Shown one piece after another: positions 8,422 through 16,982 of a stretch of DNA of 64,000 bases. Origin of the DNA: Metabacillus halosaccharovorans. GTDB lineage: Bacteria; Bacillota; Bacilli; Bacillales; Bacillaceae. Below the pieces are notes generated by a model. That model was given only the letters and a program-made list of their open reading frames with translations. It did not search any database and had not been told where the DNA came from. Position numbers and translations under genes: made by a program. Positions within the stretch are counted from its first letter, which is position 1. Each line of letters begins with the position of its first letter. The stretch is from assembly GCF_002019635.1 (NCBI RefSeq), contig NZ_KV917371.1, positions 2,214,001 through 2,278,000 of the forward strand. Direction: 5' to 3'.

Positions 8422-8967
8422 ATGACAGGGGATATGATCGAAGAATTTACCGCAAAAAATGGAGAAAAGGTAATGCTTAGACCTGTTCGAATCGAAGATG
8501 CAGAACAGATCATTCATGCTGTAGCTCTAATTATTAAATCTGGCGCTTACATTCAGAAAGAATCTGCACGCAGCTTAGCAGAAGAGCAGAGATTTATTGA
8601 AAATATGATTCAATTAGATAATATGTATGTTGCTGCAGTTCTAAATGATGAAATAGTAGGCATTGCCCGTGTGATTAGAGGAGAACTTGAAATGAAACGA
8701 CATACCGGGTTATTTAGAACATGGTTAGTCCATTCAGCTCAAGGGAATGGTATAGGTTCCAATATAATGAACCATACAATGAAATGGTGCAGGACTCATC
8801 AATTACATAAGTTATGTTTGACTGTATTTGCTTCAAATGATTTAGCCCACAAATTGTATGAACGATACGGTTTTATCGAAGAGGGTGTTCAGAAGGAGCA
8901 AGTGAAAATAAATGGAATGTATGATGATGAAATTTTTATGGCCTATTTTTTTAATAAGAAAGAATAG
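8422..8967 (+). CDS. GNAT family N-acetyltransferase
   Basis: The 181-residue protein is a GNAT enzyme, transferring an acetyl group from acetyl-CoA to an amine of an unidentified substrate. The acetyl-CoA pyrophosphate loop is AQGNGIGSNIM around residue 116, following the beta-4 strand RTWLVHS; the usual ASNDLAHKLYERYGF segment lies near residue 152. AAAGGAGAG precedes the ATG. It is transcribed alone. Confidence 0.88.
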   Translation: MTGDMIEEFTAKNGEKVMLRPVRIEDAEQIIHAVALIIKSGAYIQKESARSLAEEQRFIENMIQLDNMYVAAVLNDEIVGIARVIRGELEMKRHTGLFRTWLVHSAQGNGIGSNIMNHTMKWCRTHQLHKLCLTVFASNDLAHKLYERYGFIEEGVQKEQVKINGMYDDEIFMAYFFNKKE

Positions 8968-9082
8968 CAACTGGTCTGTGTATATGTATTGGAATTAATT
9001 CGTGATGGGATTTGATAATCATCATTAAAATTGAAATAGAATTTCCAGAATTTTCAGCGGTGAGTATTTCCTATGAATGTTA

Positions 9083-9154
9083 TATAATGAAAGAGCACAA
9101 CAACAACTCCTTTAAAACGTTGCTTTTCCCCATTTTTAGGGAAAGGCTTTTTTT
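9083..9154 (+). ncRNA. Candidate small RNA with anti-SD tract
   Basis: A TATAAT box (9083-9088, no good -35) is followed within about 65 nt by a solid terminator: GCTTTTCCC (9122-9130) paired with GGGAAAGGC (9139-9147) and seven T. The short unstructured part between them contains ACTCCTTT (9106-9113), complementary to an AAAGGAGT ribosome-binding site. No ORF lies between. This is a prediction from layout only. Confidence 0.35.
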
Positions 9155-9327
9155 ATACATAAAAAATTTAATAAGATTTTATTGAAGATAGTTTAGTATA
9201 AGGTAAACTATTGCTTTCGTTAGTAGGACAGGACCTTGAAGACAAGATGTTTTTTATCTAATACGTAAAAAGAATATATTGACATTGGTGGGTGCGGGGT
9301 TTCGAATTTCTTTCCGATCATCAAATT

Positions 9328-9365
9328 AGCTTCAATTCCTTGCTAGTAAGGAATTGAAGCTTTTT
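9328..9365 (+). terminator. Strong isolated terminator
   Basis: A perfect 14-bp stem (AGCTTCAATTCCTT with AAGGAATTGAAGCT) with a six-base loop and T-run. No coding gene ends immediately upstream, so it closes either an unrecognised transcript or a decayed gene. Confidence 0.75.
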
Positions 9366-9816
9366 GGCTTTTTGTAGATTAAATCTCTTCACTATTTTAA
9401 GAAGATTTTCGAAGTTAATTAGATTCTCTCTATATGTATTTTTCTACTATAGCGATAAGTGTTATTAGCACTGCTTTGAGAGATGAAAAACGATGAATTC
9501 CATAAAAATACATCGCTATAAGAAATATAAAGTACTTGAATTTAATTTCTTAACAAGAATGTGAATTAAATTTAGTTCCCTTGAATGGGTACAAACTTTC
9601 TAGATTAAGATTAATAATGATAGCTGAAAAAGAAATATACATTAAATCAAGATGGAAAAAATATGTAGAAAAAGCAAATAAATTGACAATAAAATATATG
9701 TTAAGAATTCAAATAAACGGGAAAAACAGAAATAACAGAAAATTATCATTAGTTACTTCAGATAATAGTGTAAAATCACTTTTTTACCAAACAATTATCG
9801 ATAGGAGGACTTTAAA

Positions 9817-9936
9817 ATGAGAATTAATAAACCTGAATGGCTTTTACTTAGCAAGGAAATAAAGTTGAAACTTATTCGTTTAGCAGTTTTGGAAAATGAA
9901 ATGAAGCCCTCTAAACGAATAATAAACATAGGGTAA
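9817..9936 (+). CDS. Possible 39-residue peptide
   Basis: A near-ideal ATAGGAGGAC precedes ATG 9817, and the frame reads MRINKPEWLLLSKEIKLKLI and continues for 19 more residues to TAA. The peptide is basic and amphipathic, probably one helix. I recognise no family. The lone support is the ribosome-binding site and spacing; it may be the start of a decayed longer gene. Confidence 0.4.
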   Translation: MRINKPEWLLLSKEIKLKLIRLAVLENEMKPSKRIINIG

Positions 9937-10125
9937 TAGGCATTTAAAGGATATATTCCCTAGTTTTGAGATTTTTAGTGAATTAGTGATCTACAACAAA
10001 GGAATTAAGTAAAAAGATTACACCTCTGCACTTGGTAAAGAGGAGAGAAGGAGGAAATTACCTATTACAATAAGGAAAAAACTTTCTTGTAAAGTATCAA
10101 TTAACTCCATTAAATTTGAGTAGTT

Positions 10126-10170
10126 AAAACGTCTTAAATCCTTGATAGCATTGGAGTGAGGCGTTTTTTT
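10126..10170 (+). terminator. Probable terminator
   Basis: AAAACGTCT pairs with AGGCGTTTT at the base of a longer stem and is followed by a T-run. Confidence 0.6.
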
Positions 10171-10320
10171 ACGTTTTTAGGAACGAACGATAAGGGATAT
10201 CAACAAATCTTGAGGATACTTTTGAGCTTTAATAGGGTAATGAATTTACATGTTTCTGCAAGTGAAAGTGTGAATCATAGAATATAAGTTTTTTTAAAGC
10301 ATGAAGTATAAAGTCAATTA

Positions 10321-10346
10321 GCCTCGCCATTCGGCGGTTTTTTTTT
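10321..10346 (+). terminator. Probable terminator
   Basis: Compact CGCC-ATTC-GGCG stem followed by nine T. Confidence 0.65.
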
Positions 10347-10430
10347 ATTTTGGATAAATTTAGCTTATTTGGAAAAAGTAAAGTTAATATATTTTGAAGA
10401 TGGTTTGAAGAAAAATGAGGTGAAGTGACT

Positions 10431-11525
10431 TTGGCCTATATCTTATCGGTAGGAAAATCTATTCCTCAATATGAATTGACTCAAGATTCAACTGTAGAAT
10501 TTGCAAAAGAAATATTTGAGGATTCGTTTAAGGATTTTGATCGCCTTTTACCCGTTTTTAAAAATGGAGAAATAGAAAAGCGGCAATTTGCACAGCCTGT
10601 TGAATGGTACAAAAAGCCAAGATCGTTTGAAGAGAAAAATGATCTATATATTAAAACTGCAGTGAAACATGGGATTGAAGCAGTGAAAAATTGCCTTTCT
10701 AATAAAACATTATTACAAAACAATATTATATATGAAGAGGTTGATGCCCTCTTTTTTGTTAGTACAACTGGTTTATCAACTCCGAGTATAGAGGCAAAAA
10801 TAATGAATGTACTGCCTTTTAAAGAAACAACAAAGCGAATTCCAATCTGGGGACTGGGGTGTGCCGGCGGTGCTTCAGGCTTGTCTCGTGCTTATGAATA
10901 TTGTAAGGCATATCCAGACTCAACAGTTCTTGTTATTTCAGTGGAATTATGCAGCTTAACTTTTCAACATGATGACAGGTCAAAAAGTAATTTAATAGGT
11001 ACATCACTTTTTGCAGATGGTGTTGCATGCACTTGTGTGGTAGGAAATAATGTTGATTGGAAATCAAAATCCAAATTGCATTCTATCCCTAAAATACTTG
11101 ATACAAGATCAACATTGATGCGTAATTCCGAAGATGTAATGGGGTGGGATATTAAAAATAATGGTCTATACGTGATTTTTTCACGAGATATCCCCTCAAT
11201 TATAAAAAAGTGGCTTCGCCCACAAGTTATTGATTTCCTGGAAGAAAATAAAATGAAATTAGACGAAATAAACCACTTTATTGCCCATCCGGGAGGAAAA
11301 AAAGTAATCGATGCTTATACAGAAGGTCTCGGCTTTTCAGAAGAACAACTACATATTTCAAAAGAAGTGCTAATAAATCATGGGAATATGTCATCAGTAA
11401 CGGTTATGTATGTTTTAGAATTATATCTCCAAAGGGAACTAGGTAAAGCGAAAGAGTATGGTCTAATTGGTGCTCTTGGACCTGGATTTAGCTCTGAAAT
11501 GTTGCTTGTTCAATGGGAGGAATGA
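10431..11525 (+). CDS. bcsA: Type III polyketide synthase (chalcone synthase-like)
   Basis: The 364-residue enzyme condenses fatty acyl-CoA with malonyl-CoA to alkylpyrones or related polyketides, by analogy with B. subtilis BcsA/BpsA. The catalytic triad is visible: Cys in WGLGCAGGASGL (~residue 144), His in IAHPGGKKV (~285) and Asn in NHGNMSS (~318). GAGGTG places the start at TTG 10431 (MAYILSVG), eight bases away, in preference to the in-frame GTG 10425. Six bases after the stop lies the methyltransferase gene, so the two form an operon. Confidence 0.93.
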   Translation: MAYILSVGKSIPQYELTQDSTVEFAKEIFEDSFKDFDRLLPVFKNGEIEKRQFAQPVEWYKKPRSFEEKNDLYIKTAVKHGIEAVKNCLSNKTLLQNNIIYEEVDALFFVSTTGLSTPSIEAKIMNVLPFKETTKRIPIWGLGCAGGASGLSRAYEYCKAYPDSTVLVISVELCSLTFQHDDRSKSNLIGTSLFADGVACTCVVGNNVDWKSKSKLHSIPKILDTRSTLMRNSEDVMGWDIKNNGLYVIFSRDIPSIIKKWLRPQVIDFLEENKMKLDEINHFIAHPGGKKVIDAYTEGLGFSEEQLHISKEVLINHGNMSSVTVMYVLELYLQRELGKAKEYGLIGALGPGFSSEMLLVQWEE

Positions 11526-11531
11526 TAAGGG

Positions 11532-12080
11532 ATGTTTTATATAGTCTTTTTCTTTTTAATCGTACAAAGAATAACAGAACTATTTATTGCAAGGAAAAAT
11601 GAAAAGTGGATGAAGAATAGAGGCGGTATTGAGCATGGAAAAGACCATTATCCTTATATCGTGTCATTACATCTCCTCTTTTTAATCTCCTTTTTTATAG
11701 AAGTTCAAGTTTTTCAAAGAGAGTTAACAGACATATGGTTTGTTATGTTTCCGATTCTTTTTGTGACACAGTTTTTGCGGTATTGGTCAGTCTTTTCTTT
11801 AGGGAATTACTGGAACACAAAAATTATAATTGTCCCAGATGATGTGGTCATTTCAAGGGGACCATACAAATTTGTAAAACATCCGAATTATATTGTAGTA
11901 GCGGTTGAAATTTTATTATTGCCTTTATTATTTCATGCTTATATTACGGCAATTCTGTTTACGATCCTGAATGTGGTAATGATGACGATAAGAATTCCTG
12001 CTGAAGAATCCGCTCTTCAAACATATACGAATTATCATGAGGTCTTTCCGATTAAGTCTAGATTTTTGCCGAAAAGGTAA
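11532..12080 (+). CDS. ypbQ: Isoprenylcysteine carboxyl methyltransferase-family membrane protein (YpbQ/BpsB)
   Basis: The 182-residue membrane protein has several hydrophobic helices and the ICMT-type C-terminal signature GPYKFVKHPNYIVV (~residues 113-126) with a following EE motif (IPAEESAL). In B. subtilis the homologue methylates the alkylpyrones made by the neighbouring polyketide synthase. Only six bases separate the genes and a ATAAGGG site precedes the ATG. Membrane location and partner are inferred from this pairing. Confidence 0.9.
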   Translation: MFYIVFFFLIVQRITELFIARKNEKWMKNRGGIEHGKDHYPYIVSLHLLFLISFFIEVQVFQRELTDIWFVMFPILFVTQFLRYWSVFSLGNYWNTKIIIVPDDVVISRGPYKFVKHPNYIVVAVEILLLPLLFHAYITAILFTILNVVMMTIRIPAEESALQTYTNYHEVFPIKSRFLPKR

Positions 12081-12116
12081 TAAAGAAAGATTTTTCAAAA
12101 AATATTAAAAGTCCCA

Positions 12117-12170
12117 TTGAAAATGATTATCATTGATGATAAAATATGATTGTGTTGAAAATCATTCTCA
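12117..12170 (+). promoter_or_regulatory. SigA promoter overlapped by two Fur boxes
   Basis: TTGAAA (12117-12122) and TAAAAT (12140-12145) are 17 bp apart. The 7-1-7 Fur pattern TGATAAT-N-ATTATCA is matched at 12118-12132 (TGAAAAT-G-ATTATCA, one mismatch) inside the promoter, and again with more mismatches at 12156-12170 (TGAAAAT-C-ATTCTCA). Repression under iron-replete conditions is expected. Confidence 0.8.
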
Positions 12171-12194
12171 TAAATATGGAGGTCTGCTGCGAAT

Positions 12195-12284
12195 ATGACG
12201 ATGTTATTTGTCGGTTGTACCGTTGTTACGTATAGCTTTTTAATTGGCTACATATTAAAAAATATTGATACCCAAAAAGCATAA
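12195..12284 (+). CDS. 29-residue Fur-controlled membrane micro-protein
   Basis: GGAGGT (12178-12183) precedes ATG 12195; the frame encodes a peptide with one hydrophobic segment (MLFVGCTVVTYSFLIGYIL) and a short KNIDTQKA tail. It lies alone between ypbQ and dynA behind a Fur-controlled promoter and is closed by a terminator, so it is a complete unit. The size and iron control recall the small Fur-regulated proteins FbpA/B/C, of which FbpC is about this length, but I cannot confirm identity. Confidence 0.7.
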   Translation: MTMLFVGCTVVTYSFLIGYILKNIDTQKA

Positions 12285-12316
12285 TCATTTGAACATTTTA
12301 TATAGTAGAATTTTAT

Positions 12317-12355
12317 GGCTCACAGCTAATTGTTGTGAGCCTTTATTCTTTTTTC
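12317..12355 (+). terminator. Terminator of the micro-protein gene
   Basis: GGCTCACA pairs with TGTGAGCC around a short loop, followed by a T-rich tract. Confidence 0.8.
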
Positions 12356-12439
12356 TAGAAAACGACGATAGAAAATTTGCATATAATTCTGTAAAATGAA
12401 GTTATTAAATTGCAAGTGCCATAAGTGAAGGGGATAAAC

Positions 12440-15400
12440 ATGACAACTGTTGTAAAATCAAAACAATTGATGCAAACCATTATTAATCTTCATGAAATGA
12501 TCCATGAAAAAGATCATGAAAATGCGGTTAAATTAGTCGAAATGTCTCATAAGCTTGAACAAGAAAAACTGTATATTGCTTATGCAGGACATTTTTCGGC
12601 AGGAAAGTCATCCATGATAAACAAACTATTAGATGAGCAAATTTTACCGACAAGTCCAATTCCTACAAGTGCTAATCTTGTTTTGTTAGAAAAAGGGATA
12701 GAGCAGGTAACCTTATATTCTGCCGCAAAAGAAAGCATTGAATTATCAGGTGACTACTCAATAGAACAAATCAAAGAATATTGTAAACAAGGTGACGATA
12801 TTGAGAGGATTCGTATTAAAAAACCTTATGACAACTTAGCAGAAGATGTTGTTATTATGGATTCACCTGGTATTGATTCCACAGATGCAGCACATAAATT
12901 GTCAACAGAATCAATGCTTCATTTAGCGGATGTTATCTTTTATGTAACCGACTACAATCATGTTCAATCAGAAGAGAACCTTTCATTTATCCAAGAAATG
13001 AAGAGTCGAAATAAAATGATTTTCTTGATTGTCAATCAAATTGATAAACATGAAGAAAAAGAAATTCGTTTCCAAGACTTTAGACAAAACATTGAGGGAT
13101 CATTTGCAGAAGTAGGACTACATCCGCAGGACGTGTTTTTTACAACCTTAAAAAACGATCAACATCCTTATAATGATTTAGAAAAAGTGAAAGAGTTAAT
13201 CAGAGTGGTGATTCAAGATAAAAATAGATTTCTGGAGCAAAATATTTCTCAATCAATTACACAAGTTGTGTCGGAGCATATTGACAAATTTGAGGAACAG
13301 CTTGATCTAATAGATCTAAACGAGGATGAGATTCGTGAGAAGTTAGATGAACATACAAACAAATTGAATCAATTACTTGCGCAAATACAGCAGAAAGAAG
13401 AGAAGATGGAAAAGCTTGTCTTAGATACAGAAGAAAAAGTATCGGCAATATTAAAAAGTGCAAATTTAATTCCATTTGAAACTAGGGAGAAGGCTTCAGC
13501 TTTTATTGAGGCAGCAGATCCTTCATTTAAGATCGGTTTACTTTTTTCGAAGTCTAAAACTGAACAAGAACGTGAAAAAAGAAAAAAAGAACTATATGAC
13601 AGTCTGAAGAAAAATACAGAAACGCAAATTTCCTGGCACTTTATTACATTACTTAAAGAATTTATTCAATCATACGAAATTCATGATCCAAAGCTTATTC
13701 AAGAAGCTCAATCGTTTTCCATCAACGTTTCAGAGCAGCTTGTATCTGATGCAATAAAAACTGGTGCTTCTTTTAATAATCAGTATATTTTAACGTATTC
13801 CTCTGATGTTAGCGAATTAATCAAAAAGCAAAGTAAGCATCAAGTTATGGACTTATTTAAAAAGATGATTGATGGTATTAATAATGAAATTCAAGAGCAA
13901 ATCGAAGAAATAAATGTAAAGGTAAAGAGCGAAAATGAAGAAATTGGCCATTATAAAGAGATTTTATTCAAGTTCGAGACACTTGGTCAATATAAACATT
14001 CATTGCAAGAACTAAATAAAGGAATATTTGTTTCAACTCATAATGAAGAAAAATGGTTAAATGAGCATCAGACATATAAGAAAGTAACAAAAGACATCCA
14101 AATACAAGAAAAGGTAGTAGCTGCAGAAGAACCAAGAGAGGATCAATTTTCAAAGCCTCTATACAATACTCGTTACAGTAAGCGGGATGAGTTTATAAAG
14201 AACGCAGAGCAGGCTGTCAAACGTCTTGACAATATCCAAGGGTTTAAGCAATTTACAGAGTCACTTGAAGGGAAGATTAACAGTTTTAAAAACCGCACCT
14301 TTACTGTTGCGTTATTCGGTGCCTTTAGTGCAGGAAAATCTTCCTTTGCTAACGCACTTATAGGAGAAAGACTGTTACCTTCATCACCTAATCCGACAAC
14401 AGCGACGATAAATAAAATAGCACCGCCAACATCTGAAAAGGCACATGGACTAGTTGAAGTGAAATTGAAATCAAAAGAGATGTTAATGAAGGACATAATG
14501 ATTAGTATTCCATCATTGAATAATAAGGATTTTTCGATCGAAAGTATAGCAGAAGTACTTCGAAACTATCAAGGCCAAAATAAAAACGAAACTGAACAGA
14601 TAGCAAAGTATCAAAAAGCGATAGTAGATTATCAAACGTTAACAAGTGAAGGACTTACCGTGCAATCGGATACGAATTCATTTAGGGATTTTGTTGCTAA
14701 GGAAGAAAAGGCATGTTTAGTTGAAGAGGTCATTGTTTATTTTGATTGCTCGATTACCAGGGCTGGTATTACCTTAGTTGATACGCCGGGAGCAGATTCC
14801 CTTCATAAAAGACATACAGATGTAGCTTTTCAATATATTAAAAAGGCAGATGCAATTCTTTATGTCACCTATTACAACCACCCATTCTCAAAAGGTGACC
14901 GTGAATTTTTAAGACAATTAGGAAGGGTTAAAGATTCCTTTACACTTGATAAAATGTTCTTCATTATCAATGCAGTGGATTTAGCTAAAGATGAAGAAGA
15001 AGTGAAAGTTGTTAAGTCTTATATTAAAGATCAGTTTTTAAAGCATGAGATAAGAAATGTACGCTTATTTGGAGTATCCAGTTTAAATGTTTTATCAGGC
15101 CAAGTAGATGAAGAAAAAGATTATATTGAATTTCAAAAACAGTTCAATACTTTTATTAAAGAAGAATTAACGAATACAACTCTTTTATCAATAAAAGAAG
15201 ATTTAAATCGTTGCAAGGATAGGATTCAATCCCTTATTCATGCTGCCGAGTTGAGTGGCAAGGAAAAAGAGGAGAGAAGAGAAAGCCTTCTGCAAGAGCA
15301 AATGAAAGTCAACGATGAAATTTCGAATATATCTCCTGACCATATTGTTACATCTATTTCTAAAGAAATAGAAGAGCTGATTTTTTACGTGAAGCAGCGA

Positions 15401-16048
15401 CTATTTTTCCGATTTAATGATTTTTTTAAGGAGAGCTTCCATCCGAGCATATTTAACCAAAATGCTGACATTCAACAAGCGTTAAAAATTTGTTTAGAAG
15501 AGCTTGTCAGAACGGTAGAATTTGAATTAATACAAGAACTGCAAGCTACATCATTAAGAATAGAAAAAGTTATTTACAAAACATTAGATGGTGAGTTCAG
15601 CCGGATCGTACAGCTCATAAAGAAAAAATCTAAAAATGTTACACTTGCTACAATTGAGTTTCCAGAAATTCAAACACCAACAATAGTTGTTGAATTTTCA
15701 TCAAGTATGCTGGCAACTATTCAGCCGACTTTGAAGTTATTTAAGAATACAAAATCTTTCTTTGAGCGTAATGAGAAAAAGTTCATGTCTGATGACTTAT
15801 CTAAACGAATGGATAGCCCTATTTCAAGTATATTAAATGAATACATTGAGAATTTTTCAAGTTATTATCGTGATGCAATTGGATCTTCTCATCACCTCCT
15901 CATAAAAGAGGTAAAGAAACAAACAGAGGAAGGGTTTTCTGCTTTGTTGGATATCCGACATGAAGACACGGAACACTTAAAAACAGAGTTAGCTGTCATC
16001 ACAGAAAGTGTTCAATTATTACAAGAGAATAATCTTCAACATCATTAA
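12440..16048 (+). CDS. dynA: Two-headed bacterial dynamin DynA
   Basis: This 1202-residue protein is a fusion of two dynamin-like GTPase units, close in length to B. subtilis DynA (YpbR, ~1193). It tethers and fuses membranes and protects against pore-forming agents and phage in that species. Unit 1 has the P-loop GHFSAGKSS (~residue 51) and switch DSPGID (~140). Unit 2 has GAFSAGKSS (~627) and DTPGAD (~781). Long coiled-coil helical stalks follow each head, with a hydrophobic paddle-like FKIGLLFSKS region near residue 365. Start: ATG 12440 after AAGGGGAT; an in-frame GTG at 12425 has no site. It is monocistronic or leads into 16102. Confidence 0.94.
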   Translation: MTTVVKSKQLMQTIINLHEMIHEKDHENAVKLVEMSHKLEQEKLYIAYAGHFSAGKSSMINKLLDEQILPTSPIPTSANLVLLEKGIEQVTLYSAAKESIELSGDYSIEQIKEYCKQGDDIERIRIKKPYDNLAEDVVIMDSPGIDSTDAAHKLSTESMLHLADVIFYVTDYNHVQSEENLSFIQEMKSRNKMIFLIVNQIDKHEEKEIRFQDFRQNIEGSFAEVGLHPQDVFFTTLKNDQHPYNDLEKVKELIRVVIQDKNRFLEQNISQSITQVVSEHIDKFEEQLDLIDLNEDEIREKLDEHTNKLNQLLAQIQQKEEKMEKLVLDTEEKVSAILKSANLIPFETREKASAFIEAADPSFKIGLLFSKSKTEQEREKRKKELYDSLKKNTETQISWHFITLLKEFIQSYEIHDPKLIQEAQSFSINVSEQLVSDAIKTGASFNNQYILTYSSDVSELIKKQSKHQVMDLFKKMIDGINNEIQEQIEEINVKVKSENEEIGHYKEILFKFETLGQYKHSLQELNKGIFVSTHNEEKWLNEHQTYKKVTKDIQIQEKVVAAEEPREDQFSKPLYNTRYSKRDEFIKNAEQAVKRLDNIQGFKQFTESLEGKINSFKNRTFTVALFGAFSAGKSSFANALIGERLLPSSPNPTTATINKIAPPTSEKAHGLVEVKLKSKEMLMKDIMISIPSLNNKDFSIESIAEVLRNYQGQNKNETEQIAKYQKAIVDYQTLTSEGLTVQSDTNSFRDFVAKEEKACLVEEVIVYFDCSITRAGITLVDTPGADSLHKRHTDVAFQYIKKADAILYVTYYNHPFSKGDREFLRQLGRVKDSFTLDKMFFIINAVDLAKDEEEVKVVKSYIKDQFLKHEIRNVRLFGVSSLNVLSGQVDEEKDYIEFQKQFNTFIKEELTNTTLLSIKEDLNRCKDRIQSLIHAAELSGKEKEERRESLLQEQMKVNDEISNISPDHIVTSISKEIEELIFYVKQRLFFRFNDFFKESFHPSIFNQNADIQQALKICLEELVRTVEFELIQELQATSLRIEKVIYKTLDGEFSRIVQLIKKKSKNVTLATIEFPEIQTPTIVVEFSSSMLATIQPTLKLFKNTKSFFERNEKKFMSDDLSKRMDSPISSILNEYIENFSSYYRDAIGSSHHLLIKEVKKQTEEGFSALLDIRHEDTEHLKTELAVITESVQLLQENNLQHH

Positions 16049-16101
16049 TTTTATGATACAATTTATTGATAAAACTCATTTAATGTGCAGGGGGAAAAAG
16101 G

Positions 16102-16287
16102 TTGGATTCAAAAACGTATCAAGTTTGTGCAACGTGTATACATTTTAAGGCGATTCGAAAAGATAAAAAAATGATCTATTATTGTAGTCGTTTAAAATAC
16201 GAAACGAAGCCAACTTATTCGTTTAATTGCTGGGACCCTAAAGAACACGTTAAAAGGTTAATGGAAAAACGAGGTGGAACGACATGA
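16102..16287 (+). CDS. Small cysteine-rich (zinc-binding-type) protein
   Basis: The 61-residue protein has CATC near residue 9, a Cys at YYCSRL and another at FNCWDP, a C-x2-C...C...C pattern that suits a single zinc site. It begins at TTG 16102 after AGGGGGAAAAAGG. Its stop overlaps the ypbS start (ATGA), so the two are translationally coupled. Function unknown. Confidence 0.8.
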   Translation: MDSKTYQVCATCIHFKAIRKDKKMIYYCSRLKYETKPTYSFNCWDPKEHVKRLMEKRGGTT

Positions 16288-16550
16288 GTAACGTACATGA
16301 AGCAATTAGTCAGCACAGTAAAAATCAGCATCAACACATTCAATCTTTCTTAAAATTAGAAGCGAAAAGAGAATCTTTAATTGAAGAAGCTATTTTTCTC
16401 TGTGTAAATTCTAAACCATTTAAAGTTGAACCTATTAATCAGGTAACGTCTGAAATGAACAGGCTAGCGTCAGAAGGAATTGTACCGATGCGTAAACTGG
16501 TAACAAAGGAAATGGTACAGGAATTTGTGGAAAGAAAATATGGGAAATAA
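16284..16550 (+). CDS. ypbS: YpbS family (DUF2533) protein
   Basis: The 88-residue soluble protein begins MSNVHEAISQHSKNQHQHI and is helical with no cysteine cluster; length, start and position after dynA match B. subtilis YpbS. Its function is not known. The ATG overlaps the stop of the preceding cysteine-rich gene. Confidence 0.85.
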   Translation: MSNVHEAISQHSKNQHQHIQSFLKLEAKRESLIEEAIFLCVNSKPFKVEPINQVTSEMNRLASEGIVPMRKLVTKEMVQEFVERKYGK

Positions 16551-16672
16551 TTAATATGTAATTTCAGCATTGTTATTTTTGTTATACATTACCAAGATCC
16601 CATCCGGTTTTAAAAATCATCTCTGTGAAACACTATAAATGTTTTTCTTAATGAAGTGAAAGGGATGATTTT

Positions 16673-16807
16673 ATGGGACGTACAAAATTAGGTAATGCAA
16701 ATGCACAACGTAATAATAATAAGAAAAAGAAAAATGATTTTAATACTGAATTTGCTTCATATGCACAAAATGAAGCACTTAAATTAAGCAGTAAAAATAA
16801 AGAGTAA
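16673..16807 (+). CDS. Small acid-soluble spore protein-like (TEFAS motif)
   Basis: The 44-residue protein is basic and Asn/Lys-rich (MGRTKLGNANAQRNNNKKKK) and contains NTEFASYAQNEA. TEFAS is the recognition motif of the germination protease GPR in gamma-type SASPs, so it is probably a spore core protein degraded on germination. GAAAGGGATG precedes the ATG, and a terminator follows. Only one TEFAS is present instead of the repeats in SspE. Confidence 0.7.
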   Translation: MGRTKLGNANAQRNNNKKKKNDFNTEFASYAQNEALKLSSKNKE

Positions 16808-16817
16808 TCAATTTATG

Positions 16818-16853
16818 AAAACCTGTGGAGATAACTTCTCTACAGGTTTTTTT
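16818..16853 (+). terminator. Rho-independent terminator
   Basis: AAAACCTGT(G)GAGA pairs with TCTC(T)ACAGGTTTT, then seven T. Confidence 0.85.
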
Positions 16854-16982
16854 ATGTGTTTATATGCATCAGGAATTGACTTGAAGTACCAAATACAAGG
16901 TCTCATTTTTTATGATATACTATTCTTTGATTATGAAGAAGTATGATTTTATAAGTATTTTACTGATTGTGAGGGAGATAAA

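Larger units (their letters stand above)
8968..9816 (+). other. Gene-poor interval
   Basis: About 850 bases without a supported protein gene. It holds a promoter-terminator pair that may be a small RNA (9083-9154), a strong isolated terminator (9328-9365), and crossing inverted repeats at 9434-9520. A Lys/Asn-rich frame at 9581-9820 has no ribosome-binding site and was not accepted. Confidence 0.5.
9937..10430 (+). other. Intergenic region before bcsA
   Basis: No supported gene. A ribosome-binding-site-like AAGGAGG at 10049-10055 is followed only by an ATT-initiated 19-codon frame. Two terminators (10126-10170 and 10321-10346) are present, which suggests remnants of one or two small transcripts. 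Confidence 0.4.

Noticed and set aside
9581-9820. 79-codon Lys/Asn-rich open frame
   Set aside because: TTG start without a ribosome-binding site, low-complexity composition, and its end overlaps the well-supported ATAGGAGG-ATG of another frame at 9817.
9817-9936. SinI-type antirepressor identity for the 39-residue peptide
   Set aside because: The PEW start is suggestive, but the rest of the SinI pattern is absent.
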